Origin: Candidatus Pseudothioglobus singularis PS1
Lineage (GTDB): Bacteria > Pseudomonadota > Gammaproteobacteria > PS1 > Pseudothioglobaceae
Reading direction: 5' to 3'
DNA length: 64,000 bases
NCBI RefSeq assembly: GCF_001281385.1
Contig: NZ_CP006911.1
Span: 1,178,001-1,242,000, forward strand
In this document: piece after piece, positions 49,724 to 59,506 of the stretch
Position numbering within the stretch: position 1 is the first letter of the stretch
Layout of the letters: every line of letters begins with the position of its first letter
Made by a program: the position numbers and the translations under genes
Notes under the pieces: model-generated
The model's database searches: none
The model's input: the letters and a program-made list of their open reading frames with translations, nothing else
What the model was told of the DNA's origin: nothing

Positions 49724-52491
49724 TAAGCAAACACCCTTTTTTCGCCCTTACCTGAGACATTCTCAACGCATCTGTCACATAAATCATTATGCATTTTGTT
49801 TTGACCAATTTCTGGGCGATGATGCCAACAACGAACACACTTTTGATGTTGACTTTTGTAAACTTTAATTGCGATTGAGCTATTAATCTCTTTTGCATCT
49901 GATGGTTTGCTTGATAATTCATTAACCCTTGCTTCAGAAGTGATAAAGATAAATCTTAACTCATCCTTAAGACCTAACAAGTTTTGATAATCTTCATCTT
50001 TACAATAAATATCTACTTCGGCATCAAGAGAGGATCCTATAACTTTATTTCGCCTCATCTCTTCAAGCTCCTTTCTTAAATGCGTATTAATATCTCTTGA
50101 AGATTCAATCACAGGATTATCAAAATTCCCCTCTAGACCCTCATACCAGGTTTGAAGGAAAACACTTTCATTGCTAGCTCCAGGCAAAAATTGCCATATT
50201 TCCTCTGAAGTAAATGAGAGGATGGGTGATAACCATCGAACCATTGCATGAGAGATATGAAAAAGTGCACTTTGAGCAGATCGTCTCGCCAGAGAGTCAG
50301 TTTGAGTCGTATATTGTCTATCTTTAATGACATCCAAATAAAAACCACCTAAATCATTAGTGCAAAAATTAAGGATAGCTTTCATAACAAAGTGAAAATT
50401 ATAATTATCGTACTCGTTTATAACTTGTTGCTGTAAATCATGCGTTTTTGCCACAATCCACCGATCAAGAACGAGCATGTTATTCATATCAACTAAATCA
50501 TGCTTTGGATCAAAGCCTTGCATATTTGCAAGCATAAAGCGCATAGTATTCCTAATTCTTCTATAGCTATCTGCACTTCGATTTAGAATTTCATCAGAAA
50601 CCGTCATCTCTCCAGAGTAATCAGTACTTCCAATCCATAGTCTTAATATATCTGCGCCTAAAGAGTTGACTACCTTTTGTGGAGGAATCACATTGCCAAG
50701 AGACTTGCTCATCTTGTGTCCATTTTGATCCACGGTAAAGCCATGAGTTAAAACCTGCTTGTATGGCGCTCTTTCATTAATCGCACAAGAGGTTAAAAGA
50801 GAAGATTGGAACCATCCACGATGCTGATCCGATCCCTCAAGGTACATATCAGCCACATCGCTTAAATAACTGCTTGCCTTTAAAACGGCATAATGACTCA
50901 CACCGGAATCAAACCAAACGTCTAAAGTATCAGTCGTTTTCTCGTAATCTTTGGCTTCAGAGCCTAATACATCCTCTACCTGAAGTTTAAACCAAGCCTC
51001 AATTCCATCAAGCTCAATTTTTTTAGCAACAACTTCAAACAATTTGTCAGTTTCAGGATGCAACTCTCCAGTATTTTTATTTATAAATAAGGTAATTGGA
51101 GAGCCCCAATATCTTTGACGCGATATACACCAATCTGGCCGATTGCCAACCATTAATTCAATACGTTTCTGCCCCCAATTTGGAATCCACTTAACATTCA
51201 GTATTTCATCGTTAACCTTATCTCTTAGGTTTTTTTGCGTCATTGAGACAAACCATTGAGGTGTTGCGCGAAAAATAACTGGTGTTTTATGTCTCCAGCA
51301 ATGCGGATATGAGTGGGTAATAGGTTCATGTTTGACCAACGTACCATGGCTTTCAAGTAGTCCTATAATCGTTGCATTAGCCTTAAAAATAAATTCTCCT
51401 GCAACGCCCTCAGTAGAATCTATGAATACACCTCTTCCATCTACTGGACACTCTACAGGAAGGTTGTATTGCAAGCCAACCACATAGTCATCCTGACCAT
51501 GAGCTGGCGCAGTGTGAACAGCTCCAGTTCCTGTTTCAGTGGTTACATGCTCTCCAAGAATAACTGGGACTTGTTTGTCATAAAATGGATGCTGAAGCAT
51601 AAGCCCCTCAAGTTCAGAGCCCTTATATTTTTTACTTAATTTTTTGAAGTCTTTGACTCCATATCTTTCAAGAGAAGATTCAAGTAAATCATCAGACAAA
51701 ATATAGAGGGACTTACCGACATCAACTAGAGCATAATCAAGATCAGGATGAAGTGAAACAGCTTCATTGGCTGGAAGTGTCCAAGGCGTTGTGGTCCAAA
51801 TAATAAGAGCGACAGGCTTATCATTTCCAAAAAAATCACCAATGACATTGAAGGCAACATCAACCGTATCAGAGCCTTTATCTTTGTACTCAACTTCAGC
51901 TTCAGCGAGTGCAGATGAGCACTCTGTACACCAATGAACTGGCTTAAAGCCTTTAGCAAGATGGCCATTTTTTACAATTTTTCCAAGTGCACGAACAATA
52001 TCAGCTTCATATTTAAAATTTTTGGTTAAGTAGGGATTATCCCAATCTCCAAAAATTCCTAAACGCTTAAAATCAACTTTTTGTTTTTCAATTTGCTTAT
52101 CTGCATATTCTCTGCAAGCAGCTCGAAACTCGTCAGCTGAAATTTTATGGCCAACCTTTCCTTTCTTTTTTTCAACCATATGCTCAATTGGCAAACCATG
52201 ACAATCCCAGCCAGGGACATAAGGGGCATCAAAACCCGACAGGGTTTTGCTTTTTACAATAACATCTTTAAGGACTTTATTAACAGCATGACCAATGTGA
52301 ATGTCGCCATTTGCATAAGGGGGGCCATCATGCAAAACAAATAGTGGCTTACCTTTAAATTTTTGACGAATTTGTTGATGAATATCTTTGTCTTGCCAAT
52401 CTTTAAGGAAAGACCCTTCTCGATTTGCCAAGTTAGCCTTCATTGGAAAATCAGTAGCAGGCAAGTTTAAGGTGTTTTTGTAGTCAGACAT
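49723..52491 (-). CDS. ileS: Isoleucyl-tRNA synthetase
   Basis: Class I synthetase of 922 residues. HIGH motif DIHIGHAVN near residue 68, KMSKSLGN near 605, the CP1 editing domain between, and a C-terminal zinc finger CVRCWHH...CDRC. Preceded by a clear sigma70-like promoter. First gene of the run ileS-aroB-gatC-gatA-gatB-selO. lspA, the usual downstream partner in many proteobacteria, is absent. Confidence 0.97.
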   Translation of the reverse strand: MSDYKNTLNLPATDFPMKANLANREGSFLKDWQDKDIHQQIRQKFKGKPLFVLHDGPPYANGDIHIGHAVNKVLKDVIVKSKTLSGFDAPYVPGWDCHGLPIEHMVEKKKGKVGHKISADEFRAACREYADKQIEKQKVDFKRLGIFGDWDNPYLTKNFKYEADIVRALGKIVKNGHLAKGFKPVHWCTECSSALAEAEVEYKDKGSDTVDVAFNVIGDFFGNDKPVALIIWTTTPWTLPANEAVSLHPDLDYALVDVGKSLYILSDDLLESSLERYGVKDFKKLSKKYKGSELEGLMLQHPFYDKQVPVILGEHVTTETGTGAVHTAPAHGQDDYVVGLQYNLPVECPVDGRGVFIDSTEGVAGEFIFKANATIIGLLESHGTLVKHEPITHSYPHCWRHKTPVIFRATPQWFVSMTQKNLRDKVNDEILNVKWIPNWGQKRIELMVGNRPDWCISRQRYWGSPITLFINKNTGELHPETDKLFEVVAKKIELDGIEAWFKLQVEDVLGSEAKDYEKTTDTLDVWFDSGVSHYAVLKASSYLSDVADMYLEGSDQHRGWFQSSLLTSCAINERAPYKQVLTHGFTVDQNGHKMSKSLGNVIPPQKVVNSLGADILRLWIGSTDYSGEMTVSDEILNRSADSYRRIRNTMRFMLANMQGFDPKHDLVDMNNMLVLDRWIVAKTHDLQQQVINEYDNYNFHFVMKAILNFCTNDLGGFYLDVIKDRQYTTQTDSLARRSAQSALFHISHAMVRWLSPILSFTSEEIWQFLPGASNESVFLQTWYEGLEGNFDNPVIESSRDINTHLRKELEEMRRNKVIGSSLDAEVDIYCKDEDYQNLLGLKDELRFIFITSEARVNELSSKPSDAKEINSSIAIKVYKSQHQKCVRCWHHRPEIGQNKMHNDLCDRCVENVSGKGEKRVFA

Positions 52492-52522
52492 TCCAGGATA
52501 TATTATTTCTATCTAAAACGCC

Positions 52523-52550
52523 ATTATACTTGACACATAAGGATTATCAA
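52523..52550 (-). promoter_or_regulatory. Putative sigma70 promoter of the ileS run
   Basis: On the minus strand, TTGATA (52545-52550) and a perfect TATAAT (52523-52528) are separated by 16 bp, 31 bp upstream of the ileS ATG. The -35 lies within an inverted repeat, 52541-52562 (GGATTATCA - AGAA - TGATAATCC), which could be an operator or the end of the rluB transcript. Confidence 0.7.
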
Positions 52551-52602
52551 GAATGATAATCCATTGTAAATGTAAATTAAACGCTCCTAAAAAGGCACTG
52601 AT

Positions 52603-53337
52603 TTAACTCTGTAAATTCACTGACTTGAGCAGTGCTTGTACTTGTTTTGGTTTAAGATATTCTGATTGATTTGCACGCAAATTTTCTGGCAAACGTATAT
52701 CACTAAATCTTGTTCTAATAAGTCGAGAAACTTTAAAATCTAACGCCTCCCAAAGCCGTCTTACTTCTCTTTTTCTGCCCTCTCTAACAACCACATGGTA
52801 CCAACGGTTAGCGCCCTCTCCCCCTCCAAGAGTGACTCTATGAAATTTTGCAAAACCGTCATCTAACTCTAAACCAGATGTGAGCTGTTTGATATGCTCA
52901 TTCTCTACCTTACCCAAAACTCGAACCGCATACTCTCTATCTATTTCTGAGCTGGGATGCATTAATTTATTCGCTAAATCTCCATTATTAGTGAAAAGAA
53001 GTAGCCCTGAAGTGTTGAGATCCAAACGGCCTACCATAACCCATCGCGTATTCTCAGGAAGAAAATTAAAAACACTTTTTCGGCCTTCTTCATCTTTATT
53101 TGAGCATATAACGCCGGCTTGTTTATTTAGGATTAGCACTTTTGTTTCTTCCTCTGCATAACGTTGAAGATCTATTAACCTACCATCAATGGTAACTTTA
53201 TCAGTTAAAACGGCTTTATCTCCAAGCTTGGCTTCTTGGTTATTGATTGAAATTCTACCTTGTTCAATTAATCTTTCCGCCCAACGCCTTGAGCCATACC
53301 CTGCATTTGCAATGAGTTTTTGTAATCTTTCAGCCAT
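52603..53337 (-). CDS. rluB: 23S rRNA pseudouridine synthase RluB
   Basis: RsuA-family enzyme of 244 residues: N-terminal S4 domain (ERLQKLIANAGYGSRRWAE) and the catalytic motif GRLDLNTSGLLLFTNNGDLA with the active aspartate. The long C-terminal EGRKREVRRLWEALDF region is also typical. RluB modifies 23S rRNA near position 2605. RluE/RsuA are the alternatives; the S4 variant and basic tail favour RluB. It follows trpS by 16 bp. Confidence 0.88.
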   Translation of the reverse strand: MAERLQKLIANAGYGSRRWAERLIEQGRISINNQEAKLGDKAVLTDKVTIDGRLIDLQRYAEEETKVLILNKQAGVICSNKDEEGRKSVFNFLPENTRWVMVGRLDLNTSGLLLFTNNGDLANKLMHPSSEIDREYAVRVLGKVENEHIKQLTSGLELDDGFAKFHRVTLGGGEGANRWYHVVVREGRKREVRRLWEALDFKVSRLIRTRFSDIRLPENLRANQSEYLKPKQVQALLKSVNLQS

Positions 53338-53353
53338 GAATTTATAACTTAAT

Positions 53354-54553
53354 TTAGTAGGTTATGCCCATAGCATCTCGAACTTCTTCCATAGAAGTTT
53401 TTGCCACTATTCGGGCCCTTTCAGAGCCCTCAAAGATTATTTCTTGAATAAGGTTAGGGTTGGCCTCATACTTAGTCATTTCTTGTTGAATGGGATCTAA
53501 TTCTGAATTGATAGAGTCTACAATGGGCTTTTTACACTCAATACAACCTATTTTAGCTTTAGTGCATCCTTCCTTTACCCAGCCCAGCGTCTCATCAGGA
53601 GAATAAATTTGATGCATCTGCCAAACAGGGCATTTATTTGGATCACCAGCGTCAGTTAACTTAATTCGGGCAGGATCAGTTGGCATTTTATTAACCTTTT
53701 GCTTAACTATTTCAGGTTTCTCTCTTAATGAGATCGTATTATTATAGGACTTAGACATTTTTTGACCATCCAGACCAGGCATTTTTGACGCTTTCGTGAG
53801 GAGCGCCTCCGGCTCAGTAAGTATAATTTTCCCCAAGCCTTCTATAAAGCCTAGCAGTCTTTCTCTGTCACCAAGGGTAATGTTTTGCTGCTCTCCGAGA
53901 AGCGCTTTTGCCTTTACCAGTGATTCATCATCTCCCGTCTCTTGATAGGCTTTCCTAAGATCTCTATACAGTTTAGCTTGCTTCTTACCCATTTTGCCTA
54001 TAGCTAATTCAGCTTTCTCTTCAAAATCAGATTCTCTGCCATAGATATAATTAAAACGCCTAGCAACTTCTCTAGTGAACTCAACATGCGCAACTTGATC
54101 CTCACCCACAGGAACAAGGCCAGCCTTATAAATCAATATGTCAGCACTTTGAAGGAGTGGGTATCCTAAAAAACCGTAAGTAGATAAGTCCTTAGATTTT
54201 AATTTTTCTTGTTGATCTTTAAACGATGGAACTCTCTCTAACCAGCTCAGGGGAGTTGTCATAGATAGAAGTAAATGAAGTTCTGCATGCTCAGGGACTT
54301 TAGACTGAACAAAAAGGGTCGCAGTGTTTGGATTAAGACCAGTTGCCAACCAGTCAACAACCATATCTGAGACATTTTTTTCTAAATCAATCCTATCAGA
54401 ATAGTGAGTTGTGAATGCATGCCAATCAGCCACAAAATAATAAGAATCATACTCATTTTGAAGCCTGGCCCAGTTTTTAAGAACACCATGGTAATGCCCA
54501 AGATGAAGTTGGCCAGTAGGACGCATTCCGGATAGTACACGATGATCTTTCAT
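53354..54553 (-). CDS. trpS: Tryptophanyl-tRNA synthetase
   Basis: Class I synthetase. HIGH-like motif PTGQLHLGHYHG near residue 12, KMSKS in DGQKMSKSYNN near 265. At 399 residues it belongs to the longer bacterial form: about 60 extra residues (roughly 175-245, charged and helical) lie before the KMSKS motif compared with the 330-residue E. coli type. Intact. Part of the run ygfZ-nhaD-coaX-trpS-rluB. Confidence 0.95.
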   Translation of the reverse strand: MKDHRVLSGMRPTGQLHLGHYHGVLKNWARLQNEYDSYYFVADWHAFTTHYSDRIDLEKNVSDMVVDWLATGLNPNTATLFVQSKVPEHAELHLLLSMTTPLSWLERVPSFKDQQEKLKSKDLSTYGFLGYPLLQSADILIYKAGLVPVGEDQVAHVEFTREVARRFNYIYGRESDFEEKAELAIGKMGKKQAKLYRDLRKAYQETGDDESLVKAKALLGEQQNITLGDRERLLGFIEGLGKIILTEPEALLTKASKMPGLDGQKMSKSYNNTISLREKPEIVKQKVNKMPTDPARIKLTDAGDPNKCPVWQMHQIYSPDETLGWVKEGCTKAKIGCIECKKPIVDSINSELDPIQQEMTKYEANPNLIQEIIFEGSERARIVAKTSMEEVRDAMGITY

Positions 54554-54586
54554 TATATTTATTTAAGGATTAAATGTTTAATTGGA

Positions 54587-55279
54587 TTATCCCATAGAAT
54601 GGCTATAGCTTTCTAAACCATCTAAAACCAAATTATCAAAGAGTTCTATAGATTTGGGAAGCTCTTTTTTAATTTCTTTTACTTTTCCTCCACAAATAGT
54701 AACAACACCATCAGAGAAGTTAGATTGAAAACTTTCAATTTGATGATTGATAGCACTAATCATCATTGAATAGGTTCCCTGCTTCCAAGCATCATCAGTA
54801 TTATTTGCATAACCTTTTAAACTAACACTTAAATCACTCGTTTTAAACTTCTCAAAACTCCCCCTAAGGGCTTTGATACCTGGCATTATGAGGCCTCCAT
54901 GATGAAGCCCATTTTTATCAATCACGTCAAAGGTAATAGCACTCCCAATATCGATTACTAAAAGCGGATTATTAGGAAAATGATTTATTGCACCTAACAT
55001 GGCTAAAAAACGATCTGCGCCTAACATAGAAGGGTCATCATACGAGAGTGTAAGATTTCCAAATATCTTTTGAGTTTTTATTATATTGATTGTCTCAAAA
55101 TGAGTGGTAATATCCTGAACAATATCTGAATGAGCAACAGCACTCAACCAGGCAGTGCTGGACTGGTTAAGAGCTGTTATTGAAAAATTTTCTATATCCT
55201 CTAAAAAAACTTTTGAATCACTCGTACGCCATTTAATCGCAGAGTTTCCAATATCTATATAGAGGTTAGATTGGGACAT
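54587..55279 (-). CDS. coaX: Type III pantothenate kinase CoaX
   Basis: First step of coenzyme A synthesis. The 230-residue protein has YIDIGNSAIKWR, the pantothenate-binding GADRFLAMLGA and VIDIGSAITFDVID, with the later GGLIMPGI. The ATG at 55279 overlaps the end of nhaD by 14 bp; longer forms starting upstream add unrelated residues. With coaD at 33536, two CoA-pathway enzymes are present. Confidence 0.92.
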   Translation of the reverse strand: MSQSNLYIDIGNSAIKWRTSDSKVFLEDIENFSITALNQSSTAWLSAVAHSDIVQDITTHFETINIIKTQKIFGNLTLSYDDPSMLGADRFLAMLGAINHFPNNPLLVIDIGSAITFDVIDKNGLHHGGLIMPGIKALRGSFEKFKTSDLSVSLKGYANNTDDAWKQGTYSMMISAINHQIESFQSNFSDGVVTICGGKVKEIKKELPKSIELFDNLVLDGLESYSHSMG

Positions 55280-56646
55280 CGAAAAGTGCTGAATTAATCC
55301 ATAAATGGACCAAAATACTGGCAGCATATCCTAGGGCAATTGCCCAAATCCATTTTAAGTGAGACACAAAAGTATAATAACCTCTTGATTGGCCCATTAA
55401 GGCCACACCGGCAGCAGATCCAATTGATAAAAGACTTCCACCCACTCCTGCTGTCAATGTAACCAATAACCATTGACCCAGTGACATATCTGGCGTCATT
55501 GTTAAGACCGCAAACATAACCGGAATATTGTCCACAATCGCAGATAAGATACCAACTAAGACGTTAGCATAAGTTGCGCCCAGCTGAACGTACATCGCTT
55601 CAGAAACTAAAGCTAAATAACCCATAAAGCCAAGTCCACCAACACTTACTATGACACCAAAGAAAAATAGAAGCGTGTCCCATTCTGCTCTTGATACCAT
55701 TGTAAAAATATCAAACTTTTCAGATTTATTTTCACTTGGATTTTGGCGTTTGATAAAGTAACTCACAACCATTAGATAGCCAAGTCCAGTCATCATACCC
55801 ATAGCTGGCGGCAAATGAAGAAAATTATGAAAGCTGACTGCAGTAGCAATTGTCAATAGAAATAAGAAAGTAATTACAATACCACCTGTTTTGATATCAA
55901 CCGTCTCATCAATTGCCTTAGGCTTTTCATTTTTAATTGCAAAATGCATAATACCCTGCAGGTATGAGGTAGTTAACCGCTGATGGTAAAAATAAGACAA
56001 AAAACTGCTGAAAATCAACAAGCCCCTTCTGCCAAACCATAAGTGTTGTAATATCTCCAAATGGGCTAAAAGCACCGCCCGCATTGGCTGCTACAACAAT
56101 ATTTACAAATCCAATTGAAATAAATCGGGCATTCCCAGCCCCAACAGCAAGTACAACTGCACCCATAACAAGTGCAGTAGTCAAATTATCAGCAATTGGT
56201 GACATAAAGAATGCAATTACACCCGTGAGCCAGAAAAGCTGTCTGTAACTAAAGTTTTTAGAAATAAGCCAAACTTTTAATTTATCGAATACAAGGCGCT
56301 CTCTCATTGACTCGATATAAGTCATTGCTACTAGAAGGAAAAGGAATAGCTCAGCAAACTCTAAAAAGTTGTGCCTTACTGCAACCTCTGCAGCATGTGG
56401 AATACCATTTACGGCATAAACCCAACCTATAATTGCCCATATAACACCAGCGGCCAAGATTACAGGCTTCGACTTTCGCAAGTGTGTAAATTCCTCTAGC
56501 ATTACAAATATGTATGCCAGTACAAAGAGTGTTAGAGCAATGTAACCAGCCATATGCTTAGTTAAATCAAGATTTTCAGCAGTAGAAGCTGCGACACTTA
56601 AGCTTGGAATAAAGCTTATAAGGATTAGTAATATTTTATTCATCAT
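55266..56646 (-). pseudogene. nhaD: NhaD-type Na+/H+ antiporter with a +1 frameshift
   Basis: Two overlapping frames together encode one NhaD antiporter of about 458 residues. The first (to 55933) has a signal-like N terminus and PIADNLTTALVMGA and NAGGAFSPFGDITT; the second (from about 55950) continues IMHFAIKNEKP through IVDNIPVMFAVLTM and the final helices. Frame changes at the plus-strand CCC at 55954-55956: removing one base joins NYLIPA directly to GIMHFA, matching the family. All motifs on both sides are intact, so a sequence error or a very recent mutation is likely. Confidence 0.87.
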
Positions 56647-57463
56647 TTATTCTTTCTAGTTTAGGCCCATGTTCATTATTAAGAGTTATCTCCTCATCTA
56701 TTAAGTCCACATCGAGTGTAGCTAAGCAATAAAATAACGAATTATATTTTACCCTAGATACAACAATTCCACTACCTTTATATCTATCACCTCTTGCCAA
56801 AGCAGTCTTTGACGAAGAACAATAGAGTGAGTCACCAACCTGCATTTCATGATCAGTTTTAAAAGAAAACAGGCGGCGTTTTGCAGATCCTAAATAATGG
56901 AGTCTTGCAACAACTTCTTGACCTGGATAGCATCCTTTAGAAAAATTCACACCCATTTCATTAATATCAAGATTGAGCATTTGAGGAACCAGTTTTTCAC
57001 TAGTGTTAATATAAATCTCAGGAAGGCAAGAATCAAAACAAGCCTTATTCCAAGCGATTTCATTTTCAGGTAATTCAGCAGTATGATTAATAGAGTCTTC
57101 AATCAACAAAGCCAAATTATCATTAATCCTAAATTCATTTTGGCTTGATTCATTGATTAAACCTATTTGACTGAATAAACTTGAAACATTTTCAATAACA
57201 ACATCTGACATAATCACAAACATTTTTAAACGACTTTCAATTTTTTCAAGCAAATCATTTGGAAAAGATAGAAGAAAATTTTCATCCATCCGAATCACCC
57301 AAATAAGTGCAATAACTTTACCTTGGTGTTGACAATAAGCATTAATTTGCACTTTTGTATAATCTAATTTATTAATATCATTGGTAAATTGATTTTGAAT
57401 AAATACTTCAGCATCTTTGCCTGAAATCTTTAAAAGTGATCTATTTTTTAGGAGTATTTTCAT
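56636..57463 (-). CDS. ygfZ: YgfZ-type folate-binding iron-sulfur cluster assembly/repair protein
   Basis: GcvT-related protein of 275 residues with the YgfZ signature KGCYPGQE at 176-183, including the functional cysteine C178. The N-terminal region (SLLKISGKDAEVFIQNQFTND) is typical. YgfZ supports maintenance of Fe-S enzymes such as MiaB, with tetrahydrofolate. Its end overlaps the nhaD start by 11 bp. Confidence 0.92.
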   Translation of the reverse strand: MKILLKNRSLLKISGKDAEVFIQNQFTNDINKLDYTKVQINAYCQHQGKVIALIWVIRMDENFLLSFPNDLLEKIESRLKMFVIMSDVVIENVSSLFSQIGLINESSQNEFRINDNLALLIEDSINHTAELPENEIAWNKACFDSCLPEIYINTSEKLVPQMLNLDINEMGVNFSKGCYPGQEVVARLHYLGSAKRRLFSFKTDHEMQVGDSLYCSSSKTALARGDRYKGSGIVVSRVKYNSLFYCLATLDVDLIDEEITLNNEHGPKLERINDE

Positions 57464-57528
57464 TAATTATATTCGGTATTTATTTTTTTATATTTTAAAC
57501 TTTTTTGTTGATATTTTTTTAAATAGAC

Positions 57529-57560
57529 AAAAAAAACCCAGAGCTAGCTCTGGGTTTTAA
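57529..57560 (-). terminator. Strong intrinsic terminator of the porin-like gene
   Basis: Perfect 10-bp palindrome ACCCAGAGCT / AGCTCTGGGT extended by A/T pairs, followed on the minus strand by eight T residues. It ends the porin-like transcript and isolates it from ygfZ. Confidence 0.9.
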
Positions 57561-57600
57561 CACTAACTTAAATTAAGTTAACTGTTTGTTCTAAACGAAT

Positions 57601-58425
57601 TTAGAATGCAACAGAAGCCTTAAGAGTAAGTGAACTGTCGAAAGTGTTATACGTTGCAGATAGAGCAGCACCTGAAGTCAGGTCACGCGATACAGCAATA
57701 GTTGTATAAGCATCTTTCTGTGATGTTGCATACTTAGTAGAAGTAGTTGAACTTGCAGAAGCACGCTCAGCAGTATGAGAAACAACAACAGTGTTTCCAG
57801 TAACACCAAATGTAGCAGATACAGACTTATCACTACCAACAGTTACAGCAGTTCCTGCTACAGTTGTACCGATAGTCCACTCAGTTGCACCAGCGTCATT
57901 AGACAATGTGATATCCATACCAGCAATTGAAGCTGAACCAGTTGTAGTGTCAGCACCATCTTGTACCGTATGAGAAACAGTAACACCTGAGAAAGTACCA
58001 GAAACAGTTACGTCACCAGAGTCATCTAAACCAATAGTAGCGTCACCAATAGGTGCGTCTAAGCTCACAGTTACACTTCTGTTGTCACCACTGTCAGCAA
58101 TAAGACCACCAGTAGTTGATACAGTAGCTGCATCATCTTCATCATACATATCAGCAGTAACAGTAATTGGACCAATAGTAGTAGAAAGTGAAGAACCAGT
58201 TACACCAACAGTTCTTGTAGTTCCACCATCAATATCCATAGATTGTGTATAAGTAGTTGCACCAGCAGTACCAGTCATAACTAAATCAGCGTCATATGTA
58301 GTTGCTGAAGCAGCTGAACCATTATCATCATACGATACTGAAGCCGTTCCACTTAAAGCGATAGCACCCATAGCAGAACCTGACGCTACAGCTGTTGTCG
58401 CAAATAGTGCGATTAATTTTTTCAT
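57601..58425 (-). CDS. Low-complexity outer-membrane porin-like protein
   Basis: A 274-residue secreted protein: Sec signal peptide (KKLIALFATTAVASGSAMG) and a mature part dominated by Thr, Ser, Ala, Gly, Val and Asp. It has alternating short strands, and pairs of similar repeats such as SGVTVSHT and GNTVVVSHT. The terminal LTLKASVAF ends in Phe, as in outer-membrane beta-barrels recognised by the BAM complex. Few aromatic residues occur, unusual for a classical porin. The start at 58425 has GGAG upstream. Own promoter and strong terminator suggest an abundant surface protein. Confidence 0.68.
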   Translation of the reverse strand: MKKLIALFATTAVASGSAMGAIALSGTASVSYDDNGSAASATTYDADLVMTGTAGATTYTQSMDIDGGTTRTVGVTGSSLSTTIGPITVTADMYDEDDAATVSTTGGLIADSGDNRSVTVSLDAPIGDATIGLDDSGDVTVSGTFSGVTVSHTVQDGADTTTGSASIAGMDITLSNDAGATEWTIGTTVAGTAVTVGSDKSVSATFGVTGNTVVVSHTAERASASSTTSTKYATSQKDAYTTIAVSRDLTSGAALSATYNTFDSSLTLKASVAF

Positions 58426-58437
58426 TTTATTCTCCAT

Positions 58438-58739
58438 TTAGAATATTTAATTGTTGGTTACCCAACACCCTTTTGTTACTTTTACAAATAACAATGTACA
58501 CATAATAACGCCCTTTTTAGGCAATGTCAACAATTTATTGTAAAAATAATACAATTAGTTGTTTTTTTTCAACAGTCTTACTTTTATTTCATCTAAATCT
58601 TTATCTTTATTGAGTTTAAATGGAATATTGTAAATCTCAATTCTAGTTATTTATATTAAATATTAGTATCCATTGGGACGTTATTGTTAAGTTATTAACT
58701 TATTTGTTGAAAATTCGCAAAATTTTATAAACTTACAAT
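58438..58739. other. Long intergenic region upstream of the porin-like gene
   Basis: About 300 bases of A/T-rich DNA without a credible gene on either strand. It holds the porin promoter and a 5' leader of about 70 bases containing a small GTTGG/CCAAC hairpin (58453-58466). I see nothing else that I can name between 58535 and 58739. Confidence 0.6.
58502..58530 (-). promoter_or_regulatory. Putative sigma70 promoter of the porin-like gene
   Basis: Consensus TTGACA (58525-58530), 17-bp spacer and TATTAT (58502-58507) on the minus strand. The near-consensus sequence predicts strong transcription. Confidence 0.72.
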
Positions 58740-58768
58740 AAAAAACCGGAACTAGTCCGGTTTATTTA
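58740..58768 (-). terminator. Intrinsic terminator of the PuuD-like gene
   Basis: 8-bp stem AAACCGGA / TCCGGTTT with loop of five bases; on the minus strand it runs into a T tract. It lies about 20 bp after the stop of the gene at 58784. Confidence 0.85.
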
Positions 58769-58783
58769 ATACTAGCATCAAAA

Positions 58784-59383
58784 TTAGAACAAGTAACCAC
58801 CGTGACCTGCCCCAACCATACAAAGAAGCATAGGAACTGATAAAACCACATTAGTTCGAGAAGCCATAGCGGCAGTAAACTTTGCTTTTACAATTTCGTC
58901 AGCACTCGCTTCTACAATACCGAGTACTTTTTTCTGATTAGGCCAAATAAGAACCCAAACATTGAAAAGCATAATTGTACCCATCCAAGCTCCGAGACTC
59001 ATCATAGGCCCAGCTGGCGCCTGAAAAATAAAAGTTTGTACAAAGCCATACTGGGGAGAGATAGATAATGCCCACGCACCTGTTAGCCATGTTGCTGCTG
59101 CTGCCATACGGAACCAAAGAAGAGCCCTTGGAGCGACATATTTTCCAATAGCTGCTGGACCTGGACCACCTTCATCAGCAAGTGCATCAGCCATCGCAGG
59201 TACTTGTACAAAATTGAAATAATACAAAAGTCCAACCCATGTCACTCCAAAAAGAGCGTGTAGCCAAATACTAAAATTACGTGTTTGAAAAACTGAACTT
59301 TCAGGTGACACATAGAAAGCAACTAGAATAGCAAGAACAAAGCCACTAATAATAGTGCCTTTGACAGAAGTTAATGGATTCAT
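58784..59383 (-). CDS. PuuD-like (urate hydroxylase N-terminal domain) membrane protein
   Basis: A 199-residue protein with about five membrane helices. It resembles the membrane domain of PuuD-type urate hydroxylases: IWLHALFGVTWVGLLYYFNFVQVPAM, RALLWFRMAAAATWLTGA, FNVWVLIWPNQKKVLG and ASRTNVVLSVPML. PuuD proteins usually carry a C-terminal cytochrome c domain; none is present, and no CxxCH occurs. No purine-degradation genes are nearby. Function therefore uncertain; it may be a heme-binding redox membrane protein. Single-gene unit with its own terminator. Confidence 0.7.
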   Translation of the reverse strand: MNPLTSVKGTIISGFVLAILVAFYVSPESSVFQTRNFSIWLHALFGVTWVGLLYYFNFVQVPAMADALADEGGPGPAAIGKYVAPRALLWFRMAAAATWLTGAWALSISPQYGFVQTFIFQAPAGPMMSLGAWMGTIMLFNVWVLIWPNQKKVLGIVEASADEIVKAKFTAAMASRTNVVLSVPMLLCMVGAGHGGYLF

Positions 59384-59506
59384 AATATTATTGTTTAATT
59401 AAAAGCTTATATTATAGATAAATCATAATTACAGTAATTGCATTTTTGTATTTATATTTTAGTTTTTATATCTATAATCAAACCTCTTCATCAAAAAAAT
59501 AAAAAA

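Noticed and set aside
52530-52560. TTGACA on the plus strand as a promoter reading toward rluB
   Set aside because: It would be antisense to rluB with no plus-strand gene downstream; the minus-strand TTGATA/TATAAT pair fits ileS better.
55266-56084. An independent membrane protein gene starting at 56084
   Set aside because: Its first 40 or so codons overlap the first nhaD frame and are nonsense; the rest is the C-terminal half of NhaD.
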